Shown here piece after piece: positions 1 to 8,923 of a DNA stretch of 64,000 nucleotides; position 1 is the stretch's first letter, and each line of letters starts with the position of its first letter. The notes under the pieces were generated by a model. That model saw nothing but the letters and a program-made list of their open reading frames with translations, did no database searches and was not told the DNA's origin. A program made the translations under genes and the position numbers. Location of the stretch: the NCBI RefSeq assembly GCF_004005935.1, contig NZ_SACQ01000003.1:186001-250000 (forward strand). The letters run 5' to 3'. This stretch comes from Neptunomonas marina (GTDB taxonomy: Bacteria > Pseudomonadota > Gammaproteobacteria > Pseudomonadales > Balneatricaceae).

Positions 1-384
1 CAATGCGGGCATATTTGGCATTAAACGGACTACTGCTGTGTCTTCACCCAATATGCTGGCGATTTGTATGGTTTTGACACCTGCGGCCACCGAGATAAAG
101 AGTTTGCCAACATGTTTGCCACTACTCGCAATATCCTGAGTGACGGTATCAATAACTTGAGGTTTAACCGCCAGAATAATGGTCTCACTCTGAACAACCA
201 GTGTGTTCAGATTATCAGTGACTCGGACCCCCAAACATTTCGACAGCTCTGCTGATTTTTCCTTCGAGGTTTCAGCAACTAGGATTTTTTCAGCGGGGTA
301 ACCGTTAGAAAGCAAACCCTTCATCATGGCAGAAGCCATGTTGCCGCCTCCGACAAAACCGATAACTGTTTCAGTGCTACTCAT
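1..384 (-). CDS. proC: pyrroline-5-carboxylate reductase, N-terminal part (cut by window edge)
   Basis: Last step of proline biosynthesis: NAD(P)H-dependent reduction of pyrroline-5-carboxylate to proline in the cytoplasm. The minus strand from the ATG at 384 is open to base 1 (128 codons). The first residues hold the Rossmann glycine-rich loop GFVGGGNMA, and the family block VRLMPNMPA appears near the left edge. An AGGAGT ribosome-binding site precedes the ATG. The C-terminal dimerisation half lies outside the window, so integrity cannot be judged. The assignment is firm; it could only be confused with another member of the same reductase family. Confidence 0.9.
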   Translation of the reverse strand, partial: MSSTETVIGFVGGGNMASAMMKGLLSNGYPAEKILVAETSKEKSAELSKCLGVRVTDNLNTLVVQSETIILAVKPQVIDTVTQDIASSGKHVGKLFISVAAGVKTIQIASILGEDTAVVRLMPNMPAL

Positions 385-898
385 AATTGACTCCTAAAAT
401 TGGGGCACAACAGTGACACCTGAGATACCCGGTCGCTCTGATCGTACAGGCCCGATAACTGTTAGTTCATGGGTGATCACTCAATCCATAGGAACATTTG
501 GATTTGTCTGATCAGCCAACAACAAGCCAGCCAGTCCTTCTTTTCCAGCTTTCATACTGTTGTTTCCCATACAACCTTTAATGAATATCGTACTACTCAA
601 TGCTCGGAATTATCTTGCTTTATCACCTCTAAAAGACAAAAAAACAGAAAGAAAGAACTCAAATAAAAAAAGAAAAACGAAAGACTATTACAAATAAAAC
701 ACTTTAGAATAAAAGGCTCACCCATACACAACATTTATCAAAAATGTAAGGACCTATAACATCGCCGCGAGTATGATCAGGGAAGAGCGCTCACCTCCAT
801 CTGTGAGACACTCATCCCAGGACACAACGCTTACACTTTGTGGAGTGATTGATTTGATTGAGCCATACGCAATAGTCTGACTCATAACACTTCAGCGG
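385..898. other. intergenic region between proC and the TRAP operon
   Basis: About 510 bases with no convincing gene. The 65-codon plus-strand frame at 469-666 has no good ribosome-binding site and no recognisable domain. The stretch around 640-720 is very A-rich. It should contain the proC promoter, reading leftward, and the 3' end of the TRAP transcript, but no clear rho-independent terminator was seen. Confidence 0.4.
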
Positions 899-2203
899 CT
901 ACTCAACTCCCATCAGCAAACGAGGTAGTAAAAGAGCTAAGTCGGGGATAAACGTAACCGCTAATACAACAGGAAGGTGACCCAAGCAGATAAAACGAAG
1001 GGTAGGTTTAAGATACTCAGCAAACTGCGATTTACCTACGGACCCAGCCATATAGAGTAATGGAGCACAAGGCGGTGTAATGTTCCCTAAGCCAAGGTTT
1101 GTACCCACAATTGCGGCAAAATGAATCGGGTGTACACCAAGATCTACAGCAACAGGCAACAGAATGATTGAGGCAAGAATACTGCCCGAAACATCATCGA
1201 CCAACATCCCAATAAGTATCAGCAGTACGTTGATTAGCAACAGAATGACAATCTTGTTATCGGAGATACCGATTAAGAGATCAGACAATTGCTGAGGTAT
1301 CTGCTCCATAACCATCACCCGGCTCATGATAAACAGGAAGAAGATCATCGCGATGATAGAACCCGTATTAACTGCGCCACGAATAATCGCAGAACTAGCC
1401 GTTTTCAAGTTGAGACCACGATAGATCAGAAAACCAACAGGCAACGTGTACACTAACGCAACGGCCGCAGCTTCAGTCGGTGTAAAAATCCCTCCATATA
1501 TACCACCCAACATGATCACAGGCATCAACAGAGCCCAGCTGGCCTCTTTGCTTGCATTTGCGATAACACGACTTCGCTCAGGCAGGCTTATTTTTTCATC
1601 AACCTGAAGTTCTTCCCGGTTGCGCAGGTAGAAGTAGTTAATCTAACAGTAAATCATCATAATGATTATGCCCGGCACAATCGTCGACAGGAATGCTGCG
1701 GCGACTGAAAGGCCTCCAGTAAGGGCAAAAATAATCATTGGGATACTTGGTGGGATCAACAGCGCCAGAACAGAGGAACACCCAACCAAAGCAGTCGCGT
1801 AGCCTCTTGGATATCCCTGGTCAACCATCTTAGGAATCATGATTGAACCAATAGCAGCAATTGCAGAAGCGCCTGACCCAGCAATCGCACCAAACAGGGC
1901 GCAGGTCACAACAGTAACCGCACCGAGCCCTCCGCGGATCGGGCCTACAAATGCGTTTACAAATCGTACAAGACGATCAGATATACCACTGGCCCCCATT
2001 AATGTGCCTGCAACAATAAACAGAGGCAACGACAGTAATGCAAAGCCACCCAGTTGCCAGAAAGCATGCGGGATCAGATAGCTCATACTTTTATCTGCCA
2101 CAAAAGCAAAACTCATAGCACCTACGCCAAATACATAGGCTACCGGAATTCCAGCCAGAAGCAGGACCACGACAAGCAGCATAATTAATCCGAGACTGAT
2201 CAT
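899..2203 (-). pseudogene. dctM: TRAP transporter large permease DctM, interrupted by an in-frame TAG
   Basis: Large membrane subunit (12 or so helices, normally about 430 residues) of a tripartite ATP-independent periplasmic transporter for organic acids. Read in one frame from the ATG at 2203 to the stop at 899 it spans 435 codons, the expected full length, but codon 187 is TAG (bases 1645-1643). Hydrophobic DctM sequence continues in the same frame after the stop (INYFYLRNREE, then MPVIMLGGIYGGIFTPTEAAA, split here across the internal Met at 1528). The start overlaps the dctQ stop by four bases, as in an intact operon. No frameshift is needed, only one base change. A sequencing error, a recent null mutation or read-through are all possible; the family assignment itself is secure. 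Confidence 0.8.
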
Positions 2204-2745
2204 CGTGTTACCCCTTCCATTACCGCATCTTTTGAATGAGGAGATTTATTATCGTAAACGGTGTAACTATTACGATGTATAAATAGGTCACGCAGCTTGT
2301 AGGCTGCCATCAACGTGAATCCCACTATGGCCGCGCCAACCCATAAAGCGGTCGGCCAACCCAGATTGGTACTGACACGATTAATTTTCATAACAAAAAA
2401 AAGATACTTATAGGTATAAAACCCAAAGAAACATATCACTCCAAGCCCGACAAAATCAGCAACCCACTTTACAGCTGCACGCGTCTGAGGAGTTAAATCA
2501 AAAAGGTCAAGAATACCACCAGCCAGATGTGCCCTTTCTCTAGTCACATAGGCCATGGAAACAAAATAAAACCAAAGCCCAACCATAATACTTAGCTCTT
2601 CCATTGCTGGAAAAGAAAGATCCATCACATACCGGAGGAAAACACCAACAGCCATCATTCCCGCAAGAGACAAGACAAGGAATATCAAAGCAAATCGGCA
2701 TATAAATACCAGAGCGCGGTCGATTCGAATAAAGAGACTATTCAT
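2200..2745 (-). CDS. dctQ: TRAP transporter small permease DctQ
   Basis: Small four-helix membrane subunit that bridges the binding protein and the DctM channel. The 181-residue protein has hydrophobic segments at roughly 13-37, 50-68, 92-115 and 130-148, and the family feature of a Glu-rich loop after helix 1 (FPAMEELSIMVGLWFYF). A GGGGAG ribosome-binding site lies just upstream of the ATG at 2745. It overlaps dctM by four bases, indicating translational coupling. A hairpin separates it from dctP. Its job depends on dctM, which is broken here. Confidence 0.85.
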   Translation of the reverse strand: MNSLFIRIDRALVFICRFALIFLVLSLAGMMAVGVFLRYVMDLSFPAMEELSIMVGLWFYFVSMAYVTRERAHLAGGILDLFDLTPQTRAAVKWVADFVGLGVICFFGFYTYKYLFFVMKINRVSTNLGWPTALWVGAAIVGFTLMAAYKLRDLFIHRNSYTVYDNKSPHSKDAVMEGVTR

Positions 2746-2760
2746 TGAACTCCCCTATAG

Positions 2761-2794
2761 AAAAGGGGCCAAACAGTTACGTTCAGTCCCTTTT
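2761..2794 (-). terminator. hairpin between dctP and dctQ
   Basis: Inverted repeat AAAAGGG (2761-2767) and CCCTTTT (2788-2794) lies directly after the dctP stop. On the minus strand the second arm ends in a short T run. Such intercistronic hairpins commonly raise binding-protein level relative to the permeases by stabilising or partly terminating the message. The arm is only seven base pairs with a long loop, so the call is tentative. Confidence 0.35.
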
Positions 2795-2807
2795 GTTGAG
2801 CAAAGAA

Positions 2808-3833
2808 TTAGTTAACAGTGATTTCTCGAATCTGATCAACCAAACCCTTACCTACTGTGGATTCAATCCAAGTCCACTCTTTTTCGCGAATTATCTTACT
2901 CATCTTAGCGCGCTGTTCAGGAGTCAACTCCACGACGTTGATACCGTAGTCCTTGATATCAGCAATCAGGTCGTTACTAATTGTCTGGGCTTCCTGCCAC
3001 GCCCAATCGGCTGCCTCATTGGCAGATGCCTGTACAGCTTCCTGTTCCTCTGCACTCAGGCCGTTCCACCAATCGAGATTCACTACGAAGAATCCCTGCT
3101 CAAAATAATCACGGGTGAAAATATAAGTTTCCAGTACATCACGCATCTGCCAAATCTCAGATGGTGGACCGAAAGTACGACCGTCTACTGAGCCCAGTTG
3201 CAATGCGGTGTAAAGCTCAGAAAAGGGCATTGGGACAGGATTAAAACCCAGGAATTCGAAACGCTTGATCGCATTCTGCACAGTTGGAACGCGCACTTTA
3301 ATACCGCTTGCATCTTCAGGGTAATTTACTGGCACTTTACCTTCCCCTTTACGGATGGCGATACCAGCGAAGTCAACCGGAAGCAGAGCCAACAATTTCA
3401 TGTTCAGGTCAGCATAGATCTCATCGTAGGTGCTAACCATTGCGCCGTTAGGACCGTATATTTTCTTTGCCTCTTCCCAGTTATTTGCAACCAACCCCAT
3501 AGTTGCAATATTCAAACGTCGATCAAAATCAGTCGCCGGAAAAGTCATAGTCATGCCAATTTCACCTGCGATTGTTTGCTCAAATTGAGAAGTCCAGTCG
3601 CCCAAATCACCTCCAGGGTGATATCTCACTTCAAAAGCACCCGGAGCTTTATTTTCCAGCGCACTCATAAAACGATCTGAAATAGGGTTAAAGATATGCT
3701 CTTTTGACATTGCATGGGCAAGAACAACTTCTTCCGCTGCCTGTAGAACAGGTGCTGCCATCAGCGAAGCGGTCATTGTTACTGCAATGGAAAAACCACG
3801 CGCAGATTTAATTAAAGAACCTTTATTTAGCAT
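2808..3833 (-). CDS. dctP: TRAP transporter periplasmic substrate-binding protein DctP
   Basis: Periplasmic solute receptor of the TRAP system. The 341-residue protein begins with a Sec signal peptide (about residues 1-33, ending LMAAPVLQAA before EEVVLAHAMS). The family region is visible around residues 180-235 with KVRVPTVQNAIK and the stretch PFSELYTALQLGSVDG, which contains the carboxylate-contacting area. It is the first gene of dctPQM. Substrate cannot be told from sequence; C4-dicarboxylates, 2-oxoacids, taurine or ectoine are all served by this family. A divergent Lrp-type regulator is the probable local controller. Confidence 0.88.
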   Translation of the reverse strand: MLNKGSLIKSARGFSIAVTMTASLMAAPVLQAAEEVVLAHAMSKEHIFNPISDRFMSALENKAPGAFEVRYHPGGDLGDWTSQFEQTIAGEIGMTMTFPATDFDRRLNIATMGLVANNWEEAKKIYGPNGAMVSTYDEIYADLNMKLLALLPVDFAGIAIRKGEGKVPVNYPEDASGIKVRVPTVQNAIKRFEFLGFNPVPMPFSELYTALQLGSVDGRTFGPPSEIWQMRDVLETYIFTRDYFEQGFFVVNLDWWNGLSAEEQEAVQASANEAADWAWQEAQTISNDLIADIKDYGINVVELTPEQRAKMSKIIREKEWTWIESTVGKGLVDQIREITVN

Positions 3834-4199
3834 TTTTATATACCCATATTATTTTTATTTTCGACCATTAATGGCCGCAAAAATTTTTTAGCCCACTTTA
3901 AATAGTGGCTAACAGCATCAACCAAAGCCCTAGAAGCAGAAAACACCAAAATCATAAAAATCAAAGCCGACACAACCCCTTGGATAAAATATTAATCCAA
4001 GAAAAAACCAACCTATTTTTTGTTTTGGACAAAACACAAATGCAATGTTATTAAATAATTCTTGCTCTAAACCTATGAATTAACACTTAGAATTATCATA
4101 CAGCTGGGACCTGAAATTACTTTGCTTTTATCCAGTTGAATGCCCACACATAGCGAACTAGTATTTCAGATACAGCACAAAACCAGGAAGACTCTTTCA
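3834..4199. promoter_or_regulatory. divergent control region between dctP and the Lrp-type regulator
   Basis: AT-rich 366-base spacer with two inverted repeats: a perfect 10-base palindrome CCATTAATGG at 3865-3874, about 30 bases upstream of dctP, and TGTTTT-GGAC-AAAACA at 4021-4036, flanked by further T and A runs. Both are plausible operators for the adjacent Lrp/AsnC protein, which usually regulates itself and its divergent neighbour. No promoter hexamers could be assigned with confidence. Confidence 0.4.
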
Positions 4200-4676
4200 A
4201 TGAAGACACTTAACAATACGGATCTCGATATCCTTGACCACTTACAGAGAGACGGACGATTAACCAACTCAAAGCTGGCGGTGGCGCTTTCACTGAGTGA
4301 AACACCTTGCTGGCGCAGACTGAAGAAATTGGAAGATGATGGGTATATCGAAAGCTATCAAGCGAATCTCGATAGGAGAAAGCTGGGTTATGGTGTGATG
4401 GCGTTTATACAACTAACGTACTTAGAGCACGATGAAGAAACGACCAGACAGTTCGAGGATGTCATTCAAAACTGTGAAAATGTTCTCTCTTGCCACAACA
4501 CGACTGGTGAAGCCGACTTCTTGCTTCAGGTAGTGGCAAAGGATCTAGATGACTACAGTCGTTTTGTAGACAACGTTCTAAGAAAGCTAGGTGGGCTCTC
4601 TGCAATCAGGTCGAACATTTCATTACGGGAGTTAAAATCATCCACTCGCCTGCCTATTCCCAGGGAACCTACATAA
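4200..4676 (+). CDS. Lrp/AsnC family transcriptional regulator
   Basis: DNA-binding regulator that typically senses an amino acid. The 158-residue protein starts MKTLNNTDLDILDHLQRDGR, the canonical N-terminus, with the helix-turn-helix over residues 8-50 (LTNSKLAVALSLSETPCWRRLKKLE) and the effector-binding RAM domain from about 66 to 145 (VLSCHNTTGEADFLLQVVAKD carries the G-x-x-D/Y-type turn). The ATG at 4200 has AGGAAG nine bases upstream; the longer in-frame start at 4140 has no ribosome-binding site and adds residues atypical of the family. Divergent from dctPQM, which it probably controls. Confidence 0.88.
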   Translation: MKTLNNTDLDILDHLQRDGRLTNSKLAVALSLSETPCWRRLKKLEDDGYIESYQANLDRRKLGYGVMAFIQLTYLEHDEETTRQFEDVIQNCENVLSCHNTTGEADFLLQVVAKDLDDYSRFVDNVLRKLGGLSAIRSNISLRELKSSTRLPIPREPT

Positions 4677-5072
4677 AGCTCGTGCTGCCCATTTGCTTGA
4701 GGTCTGCATGCCACTTCAAAGCATACAGACCCTGCTGTTGCTAAGATCAAAAATACCAAGATTTTCCATAACCGGAACAGCCGAAGGCAGATGACTATGA
4801 GATGGACGCTTAACCTACAAATGATGACTAGTAGCAACGCCTAATAAGGCCGTAAACGCGAACGTATTTTGCGCTCGCTGCGCTAACCAGAAATTCGCCA
4901 GTTACGGCTGGCGCTAATGACCGCTTTGGGTTGTGGATGCAATGAGCCAGCGCAATACCTAACCTAGCACAAAAGTAAGAAACGAAGACAATTCCCCGCG
5001 ACACACTCTATTATCCCGCACCTATGCAGATATGCGCGACTGAACTGTCTTCGTTTTAATTACGTCGATACA
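4677..5072. other. non-coding region with hairpins
   Basis: About 400 bases with no supportable gene. It holds a GCCGTAA (4849-4855) to TTACGGC (4902-4908) inverted repeat and an overlapping hairpin CGCCAG-ttacgg-CTGGCG (4896-4913). The composition around 4835-4930 is more GC-rich than the flanks and looks like the remnant of an imported or repeat element, but no family could be named. Confidence 0.35.
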
Positions 5073-6248
5073 TCAAACCGCCTGCCCAGCAGCAAAGCCT
5101 GATGCCCATGCCCACTGGAAGTTATGGCCGCCCAAGTGGCCGGTCACATCTAAGCACTCACCGATAAAATAAAGGCCGGGGGCTAGCTTCGCTTCCATCG
5201 TTTTTTGGTTGATCTCATCTGTATCGATACCGCCGATCGTCACCTCTGCGGTGCGATAGCCCTCGGTGCCAGAGGGTTTTACCTGCCAGCAGGTAAAGGC
5301 TTCAGCCACCTTTGCCAAATCGGCGTTGCTTTGATCGGCCATGCGTCCAGAACAGCCAAAGAGTTCGCAAAGAATTTGCGCCATCCGCTTACTCATGTGA
5401 CTGGCCATGACCGTAACAATATCGGCTTTGGGTTTTTCTTCACGCTGCACTTTTAACAACGTGAGTAGGTCTTCTTCTGGGAAGAAATTAACGGAGATCG
5501 CATCGCCCGGCCGCCAGTAGGAGGATATCTGCAGCATCGCTGGGCCGCTTAATCCACGGTGCGTAAACAGCATGTTCTCTTTGAACGTCATACCGTTGCA
5601 GCTGACTGTCACGGCATGGGAGACACCCGATAACGGATTTAGATGTTCTTTTAGCTCCGCTTGTAGCGTAAACGGCACCAGCGCAGCAGAGGTTGGGTAG
5701 ATCTTTAAACCAAACTGCTCGGCAATATGATAGGCAAAAGGGGTTGCGCCGCCATTGGGGATCGACAAACCACCAGTCGCGATCACGACAGACCGAGCGC
5801 TCATCGCCCCGCTTGACGTCACCAGTTGATAGCCATTATCCGTTGCAACGAGCCGTTCTATAGTGGTCTCGGTCTGTATCTGCACCCCTGCCCATTCACA
5901 CTCCGTCATCAAAAGACGCAGAATCTCTTTGCTGCTTTCGTTACAAAAGAGCTGGCCGAGTGTTTTCTCGTGGTATTCAACGCCGTGGCGCTCCACCAAC
6001 TCAACAAAGTCGCTAACGCGATAACGGCTGAGTGCGGAGCGGCAAAAGTGCGGATTGTGTGAGATGAAGTTTTCAACACTGTTGTGCAAGTTGGTGAAGT
6101 TACAACGCCCTCCACCAGACATCAGAATTTTACGGCCAATCTTCTTGGTGTGCTCCAACACCAAGACCGACTTACCTCGGTACCCAGCGGTGGCGGCACA
6201 CATCAAGCCCGATGCGCCCGCCCCAATTACAATAACGTCAAATTCCAA
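5073..6248 (-). CDS. BaiN/HI0933-family FAD-dependent oxidoreductase
   Basis: Flavoprotein of the HI0933/YhiN family, whose physiological substrate is generally unknown. The 391-residue protein starts with the FAD dinucleotide fold (DVIVIGAGASGLMCA, residues 4-18), followed by the family signature GRKILMSGGGRCNFTN near 37-52. The C-terminal block GGVxT-type region is represented by TIGGIDTDEINQKTME, and GECLDVTGHLGGHNFQWA closes the flavin site. Length is typical. The start is TTG at 6248, twelve bases after the upstream gene's stop, with AAGAGA as ribosome-binding site, so it is probably cotranscribed with the small basic gene and ylqF. Confidence 0.85.
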   Translation of the reverse strand: MEFDVIVIGAGASGLMCAATAGYRGKSVLVLEHTKKIGRKILMSGGGRCNFTNLHNSVENFISHNPHFCRSALSRYRVSDFVELVERHGVEYHEKTLGQLFCNESSKEILRLLMTECEWAGVQIQTETTIERLVATDNGYQLVTSSGAMSARSVVIATGGLSIPNGGATPFAYHIAEQFGLKIYPTSAALVPFTLQAELKEHLNPLSGVSHAVTVSCNGMTFKENMLFTHRGLSGPAMLQISSYWRPGDAISVNFFPEEDLLTLLKVQREEKPKADIVTVMASHMSKRMAQILCELFGCSGRMADQSNADLAKVAEAFTCWQVKPSGTEGYRTAEVTIGGIDTDEINQKTMEAKLAPGLYFIGECLDVTGHLGGHNFQWAWASGFAAGQAV

Positions 6249-6260
6249 TGTAGAGTCTCT

Positions 6261-6545
6261 TTAAGCGTCTGAGTCGCTGCTATCTTTCTGTTGGTTTAAC
6301 TTACGAATTTTATCGGCTAAACGCCCACCTCGAGCGCCACGCTGTGTTGGCTCAGAGTTCTGCGCAGCTTGCTCATTCTCTTGAGCTTTCTGATAAACCG
6401 ACTTGTGTTTCTTTTTCTTCTCCTGCGCGCGCTTTTTACGGCTCTCGTAGCTGTCGCCATCAGCCAAGCGCTCTTGTTTGGAGATCACAGGATCTGCGGG
6501 TAAATATTGGTGCACAAAGGCACGTTTTTTCTTGGTTCTAGACAT
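6261..6545 (-). CDS. small, highly charged lysine-rich protein of unknown function
   Basis: A 94-residue protein that I do not recognise. It is strongly basic in its first two thirds (SRTKKKRAF, then RKKRAQEKKKKHKS) and ends in an acidic tail (SSDSDA), with no hydrophobic segment, so a nucleic-acid or ribosome-associated role is conceivable. It has a clear GAGGAAG ribosome-binding site and sits between ylqF (18 bases upstream) and the flavoprotein gene (12 bases downstream) in what looks like one operon. The link to a ribosome-assembly GTPase is only positional. Confidence 0.65.
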   Translation of the reverse strand: MSRTKKKRAFVHQYLPADPVISKQERLADGDSYESRKKRAQEKKKKHKSVYQKAQENEQAAQNSEPTQRGARGGRLADKIRKLNQQKDSSDSDA

Positions 6546-6563
6546 TTTGGTACTTCCTCGCGC

Positions 6564-7481
6564 CTATTGTTTGCTGTCAGCGTCTTGTTCTGCGGCTTCA
6601 GCCGCTTCTGCTTCTAGGCGCATTCGTTCTGCTTCTGCGCGTTTTTCTTCCCACTCGGCAACCGTTTCAAAGGTAATTAAACCCAGTTTGCCTGAGCGTA
6701 AATCGTTTAAAAGAACTTCACAGGCTTTGTGTACATCGATCACACCACCTGGGCGAAGCCCACCACGTTTACGACCGATCTCATCCAGTAACGCAGTATT
6801 GGTTTCCGGTAGCTCTTTCAGCTTGTAACGTTCTAAGAGTCTTTGGGGATAATCTTGTAGTAAAAAGTTGGCTGCATATTGCCCCACCAACTCATACTCA
6901 ATGGCGGTATCGCGGATGGCTCCACTAGACGCCAAACGATATCCCGAATCGTAGTCTTCAATTTTGGGCCATAAGAAACCCGGCGTATCCGATAGCGCCA
7001 TACCGTTTTTCAAGGTGTAGCGTTTCTGGTTCTTGGTGACCGCAGGCTCATTGCCCACCTTAGCGATTCGGCGGCCCAACAATGCGTTGATCAGCGTTGA
7101 TTTACCTACATTGGGAATACCCATAATCATGGCACGCACCGTGCGCTCTTTGTTAGCGCGCGCAGGTACCATCTGCTTGCACATGTCGGGTATTTTTTGA
7201 ATCACCTTTTTCTGGTCCTGACTCAGAGCAATCGCGGTAATGCCCTCTTGCCCGTTGAGAAACTCCAACCATTCGGCGGTACGTTTCGGGTCAGCTAAAT
7301 CGCTTTTATTGAGGATCTTTAACACCGGCTTCCCTTTGCGCAAAGAATCGACCAGAGGGTTCTCGCTCGAGAGAGGCAAGCGCGCATCAAGCACCTCGAT
7401 AACGGCATCAATTTCATCCATTACTTTGGCGATCTCTTTGCGGGCTTTATGCATGTGCCCAGGGAACCAGTTAATTGTCAT
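6564..7481 (-). CDS. ylqF: ribosome biogenesis GTPase YlqF/RbgA family
   Basis: Circularly permuted GTPase that helps late assembly of the large ribosomal subunit. In the 305-residue protein the G motifs come in permuted order: NKSD (G4) at 58-61, then the P-loop GIPNVGKST (G1) at 121-129, then DTPG (G3) at 165-168. The N-terminus INWFPGHMHKARKEI is diagnostic. The C-terminal RNA-binding region is followed by a charged alanine/glutamate-rich tail. AGGAGA precedes the ATG at 7481. Divergent from the EAL-HDOD gene. Confidence 0.92.
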   Translation of the reverse strand: MTINWFPGHMHKARKEIAKVMDEIDAVIEVLDARLPLSSENPLVDSLRKGKPVLKILNKSDLADPKRTAEWLEFLNGQEGITAIALSQDQKKVIQKIPDMCKQMVPARANKERTVRAMIMGIPNVGKSTLINALLGRRIAKVGNEPAVTKNQKRYTLKNGMALSDTPGFLWPKIEDYDSGYRLASSGAIRDTAIEYELVGQYAANFLLQDYPQRLLERYKLKELPETNTALLDEIGRKRGGLRPGGVIDVHKACEVLLNDLRSGKLGLITFETVAEWEEKRAEAERMRLEAEAAEAAEQDADSKQ

Positions 7482-7556
7482 CTACATCTCCTAAATCGTT
7501 GGTCGCATTATACCGTCGGTTCTTCTATTGCGCAGTTGCAAATATCGCTTAATTTT

Positions 7557-7584
7557 TTGCAGTTGGCTCAACACCCGCTAAAAT
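7557..7584 (+). promoter_or_regulatory. candidate sigma-70 promoter of the EAL-HDOD gene
   Basis: TTGCAG (7557-7562) and TAAAAT (7579-7584) are spaced by 16 bases and lie 37 bases upstream of the start codon at 7622. Matches to consensus are four and five of six. Not verified experimentally. Confidence 0.4.
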
Positions 7585-7621
7585 GTGGGATGACTAATAT
7601 TTGTTACGGGACTAGTAATTA

Positions 7622-8848
7622 ATGACCGGTGAGGTTTTAGACAGCCAAGTGCTGATGGCTAGGCAGCCAATTTTCGACCACAAGCAACGCGTGGTCGCCT
7701 ATGAGCTCCTCTATCGCAAAGAGGACGCAGCGGAAGCCTCATTTCTGGATGGCAGCTCAGCCACCAGCGAAGTTCTACTGAACGCATTCACATCGATCTC
7801 TGATGCAGGTTCTGTGCGTAAAGTACCGGCTTTTATCAACCTAACTTACGATATTGTGGTTGAGGGGAATATCCCTGAACTACCGCGCAAAGAGGTTGTA
7901 TTTGAGCTTTTAGAAGATGTTGTTGTTGATGAAGCCTTCGTAAACGGTGTGCGCAACCTGGTTGACCAAGGGTATCGTATTGCGCTGGATGATTTCACCT
8001 ACACCCCTGATTACGACCCTCTCCTTGAGATGGCACAAATCGTGAAGCTGGATGTGATGCAGCACAACCACGCAGAACTCGTGGAGCAGATCAAACATAT
8101 TCGCCCGTTTAAGGTCACGCTTTTAGCGGAAAAGATTGAGACGCATGAAAAGCTCGAGGAGTGTGTTGAGCTTGGCTTTAAGCTGTTCCAAGGCCATTTT
8201 TTAAGTAAGCCAAAAGTTGTTAAAGGCCGTAAAGTCAGCACGAGCCAAGTGGCGTTGATGCAACTACTGCAAGAGCTGCAAAAAAGTAGTGCCACGCCCG
8301 AAGTGCTCGAAGCACTTATCATTCAAGACCCGGTTTTGACTTACAAGTTGCTGCGTATCGTTAACTCGGCTGCCAACTCACTGGTACGCAAAGTCGAGTC
8401 TGTTTCGGAAGCGATTGTGCTATTAGGCATTCCTCAGGTTAAGAAATGGGCAACGCTCATCGCGATGTCTGCCAATACCGAGAAACCTGAAGAGCTATCA
8501 CGCCAACTATTGATCCGTGGGCGCATGTCAGAACAGGTTGCCGAGCGCCATAAACGCCCGAATGCGCCGAGCTACTTCATGGCGGGCATGATGTCGGGTT
8601 TGGATGCGCTGCTCGATCTTGAACGTAGCATGATGCTTGAGCAGGTCCCGCTAGGGGACGATATCAAGCAAGCGATCTCTGACGGTAGTGGCGAGATTGG
8701 CGAAGTCCTGAAGAACGTGATTCATTATGAAGCGGGCGACTGGGATCTACTCCCCATGAACTTCGATGGCGATGTCTATGAAGCCTCCTATCGCGAGGCG
8801 GTATTGTGGACTAAAGAGGCGATGCAAGCGCTGGCTGATCAGGGCTAA
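7622..8848 (+). CDS. EAL-HDOD two-domain signalling protein
   Basis: A 408-residue cytoplasmic protein of the YuxH-like group. Residues about 10-205 form an EAL-type fold, but the catalytic signature is degenerate: the EAL position reads YELLYR, and the later acidic motif is ALDDFTYTPDY. It is therefore likely a c-di-GMP sensor or a non-enzymatic scaffold. Residues about 210-400 are an HDOD domain (LIIQDPVLTYKLLRIVNSAA, then SVSEAIVLLGIPQVKKWATL), a module found in output proteins. The gene stands alone with its own candidate promoter and a strong terminator. Physiological output cannot be predicted. Confidence 0.85.
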   Translation: MTGEVLDSQVLMARQPIFDHKQRVVAYELLYRKEDAAEASFLDGSSATSEVLLNAFTSISDAGSVRKVPAFINLTYDIVVEGNIPELPRKEVVFELLEDVVVDEAFVNGVRNLVDQGYRIALDDFTYTPDYDPLLEMAQIVKLDVMQHNHAELVEQIKHIRPFKVTLLAEKIETHEKLEECVELGFKLFQGHFLSKPKVVKGRKVSTSQVALMQLLQELQKSSATPEVLEALIIQDPVLTYKLLRIVNSAANSLVRKVESVSEAIVLLGIPQVKKWATLIAMSANTEKPEELSRQLLIRGRMSEQVAERHKRPNAPSYFMAGMMSGLDALLDLERSMMLEQVPLGDDIKQAISDGSGEIGEVLKNVIHYEAGDWDLLPMNFDGDVYEASYREAVLWTKEAMQALADQG

Positions 8849-8866
8849 ACGCTAAAATCTCATCAC

Positions 8867-8890
8867 AAGGCTGCTATTGCAGCCTTTTTT
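8867..8890 (+). terminator. rho-independent terminator after the EAL-HDOD gene
   Basis: Perfect eight-base-pair stem AAGGCTGC / GCAGCCTT with a TATT loop, followed by a T run. It starts 18 bases after the stop codon. Confidence 0.88.
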
Positions 8891-8923
8891 AATTCATGTG
8901 AGTTTCATTACATCAAATAGCCG

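Noticed and set aside
469-666. 65-codon plus-strand open frame in the proC/dctM gap
   Set aside because: No ribosome-binding site, no recognisable domain, and low-complexity Lys/Arg end from an A-rich tract.
899-1528. Second, separate DctM-like protein starting at the internal Met
   Set aside because: It is in frame with the upstream half, the 38 codons between are open DctM-like sequence, and no ribosome-binding site marks a new start.
2745-3680. Two plus-strand open frames opposite dctP
   Set aside because: They lie wholly antisense to a well-supported binding-protein gene and show no family features.
4835-4975. Integron attC-like site
   Set aside because: Paired GCCTAA and CCTAAC-like bases are present but the core-site consensus and symmetric fold do not fit, and there is no integrase or cassette array.
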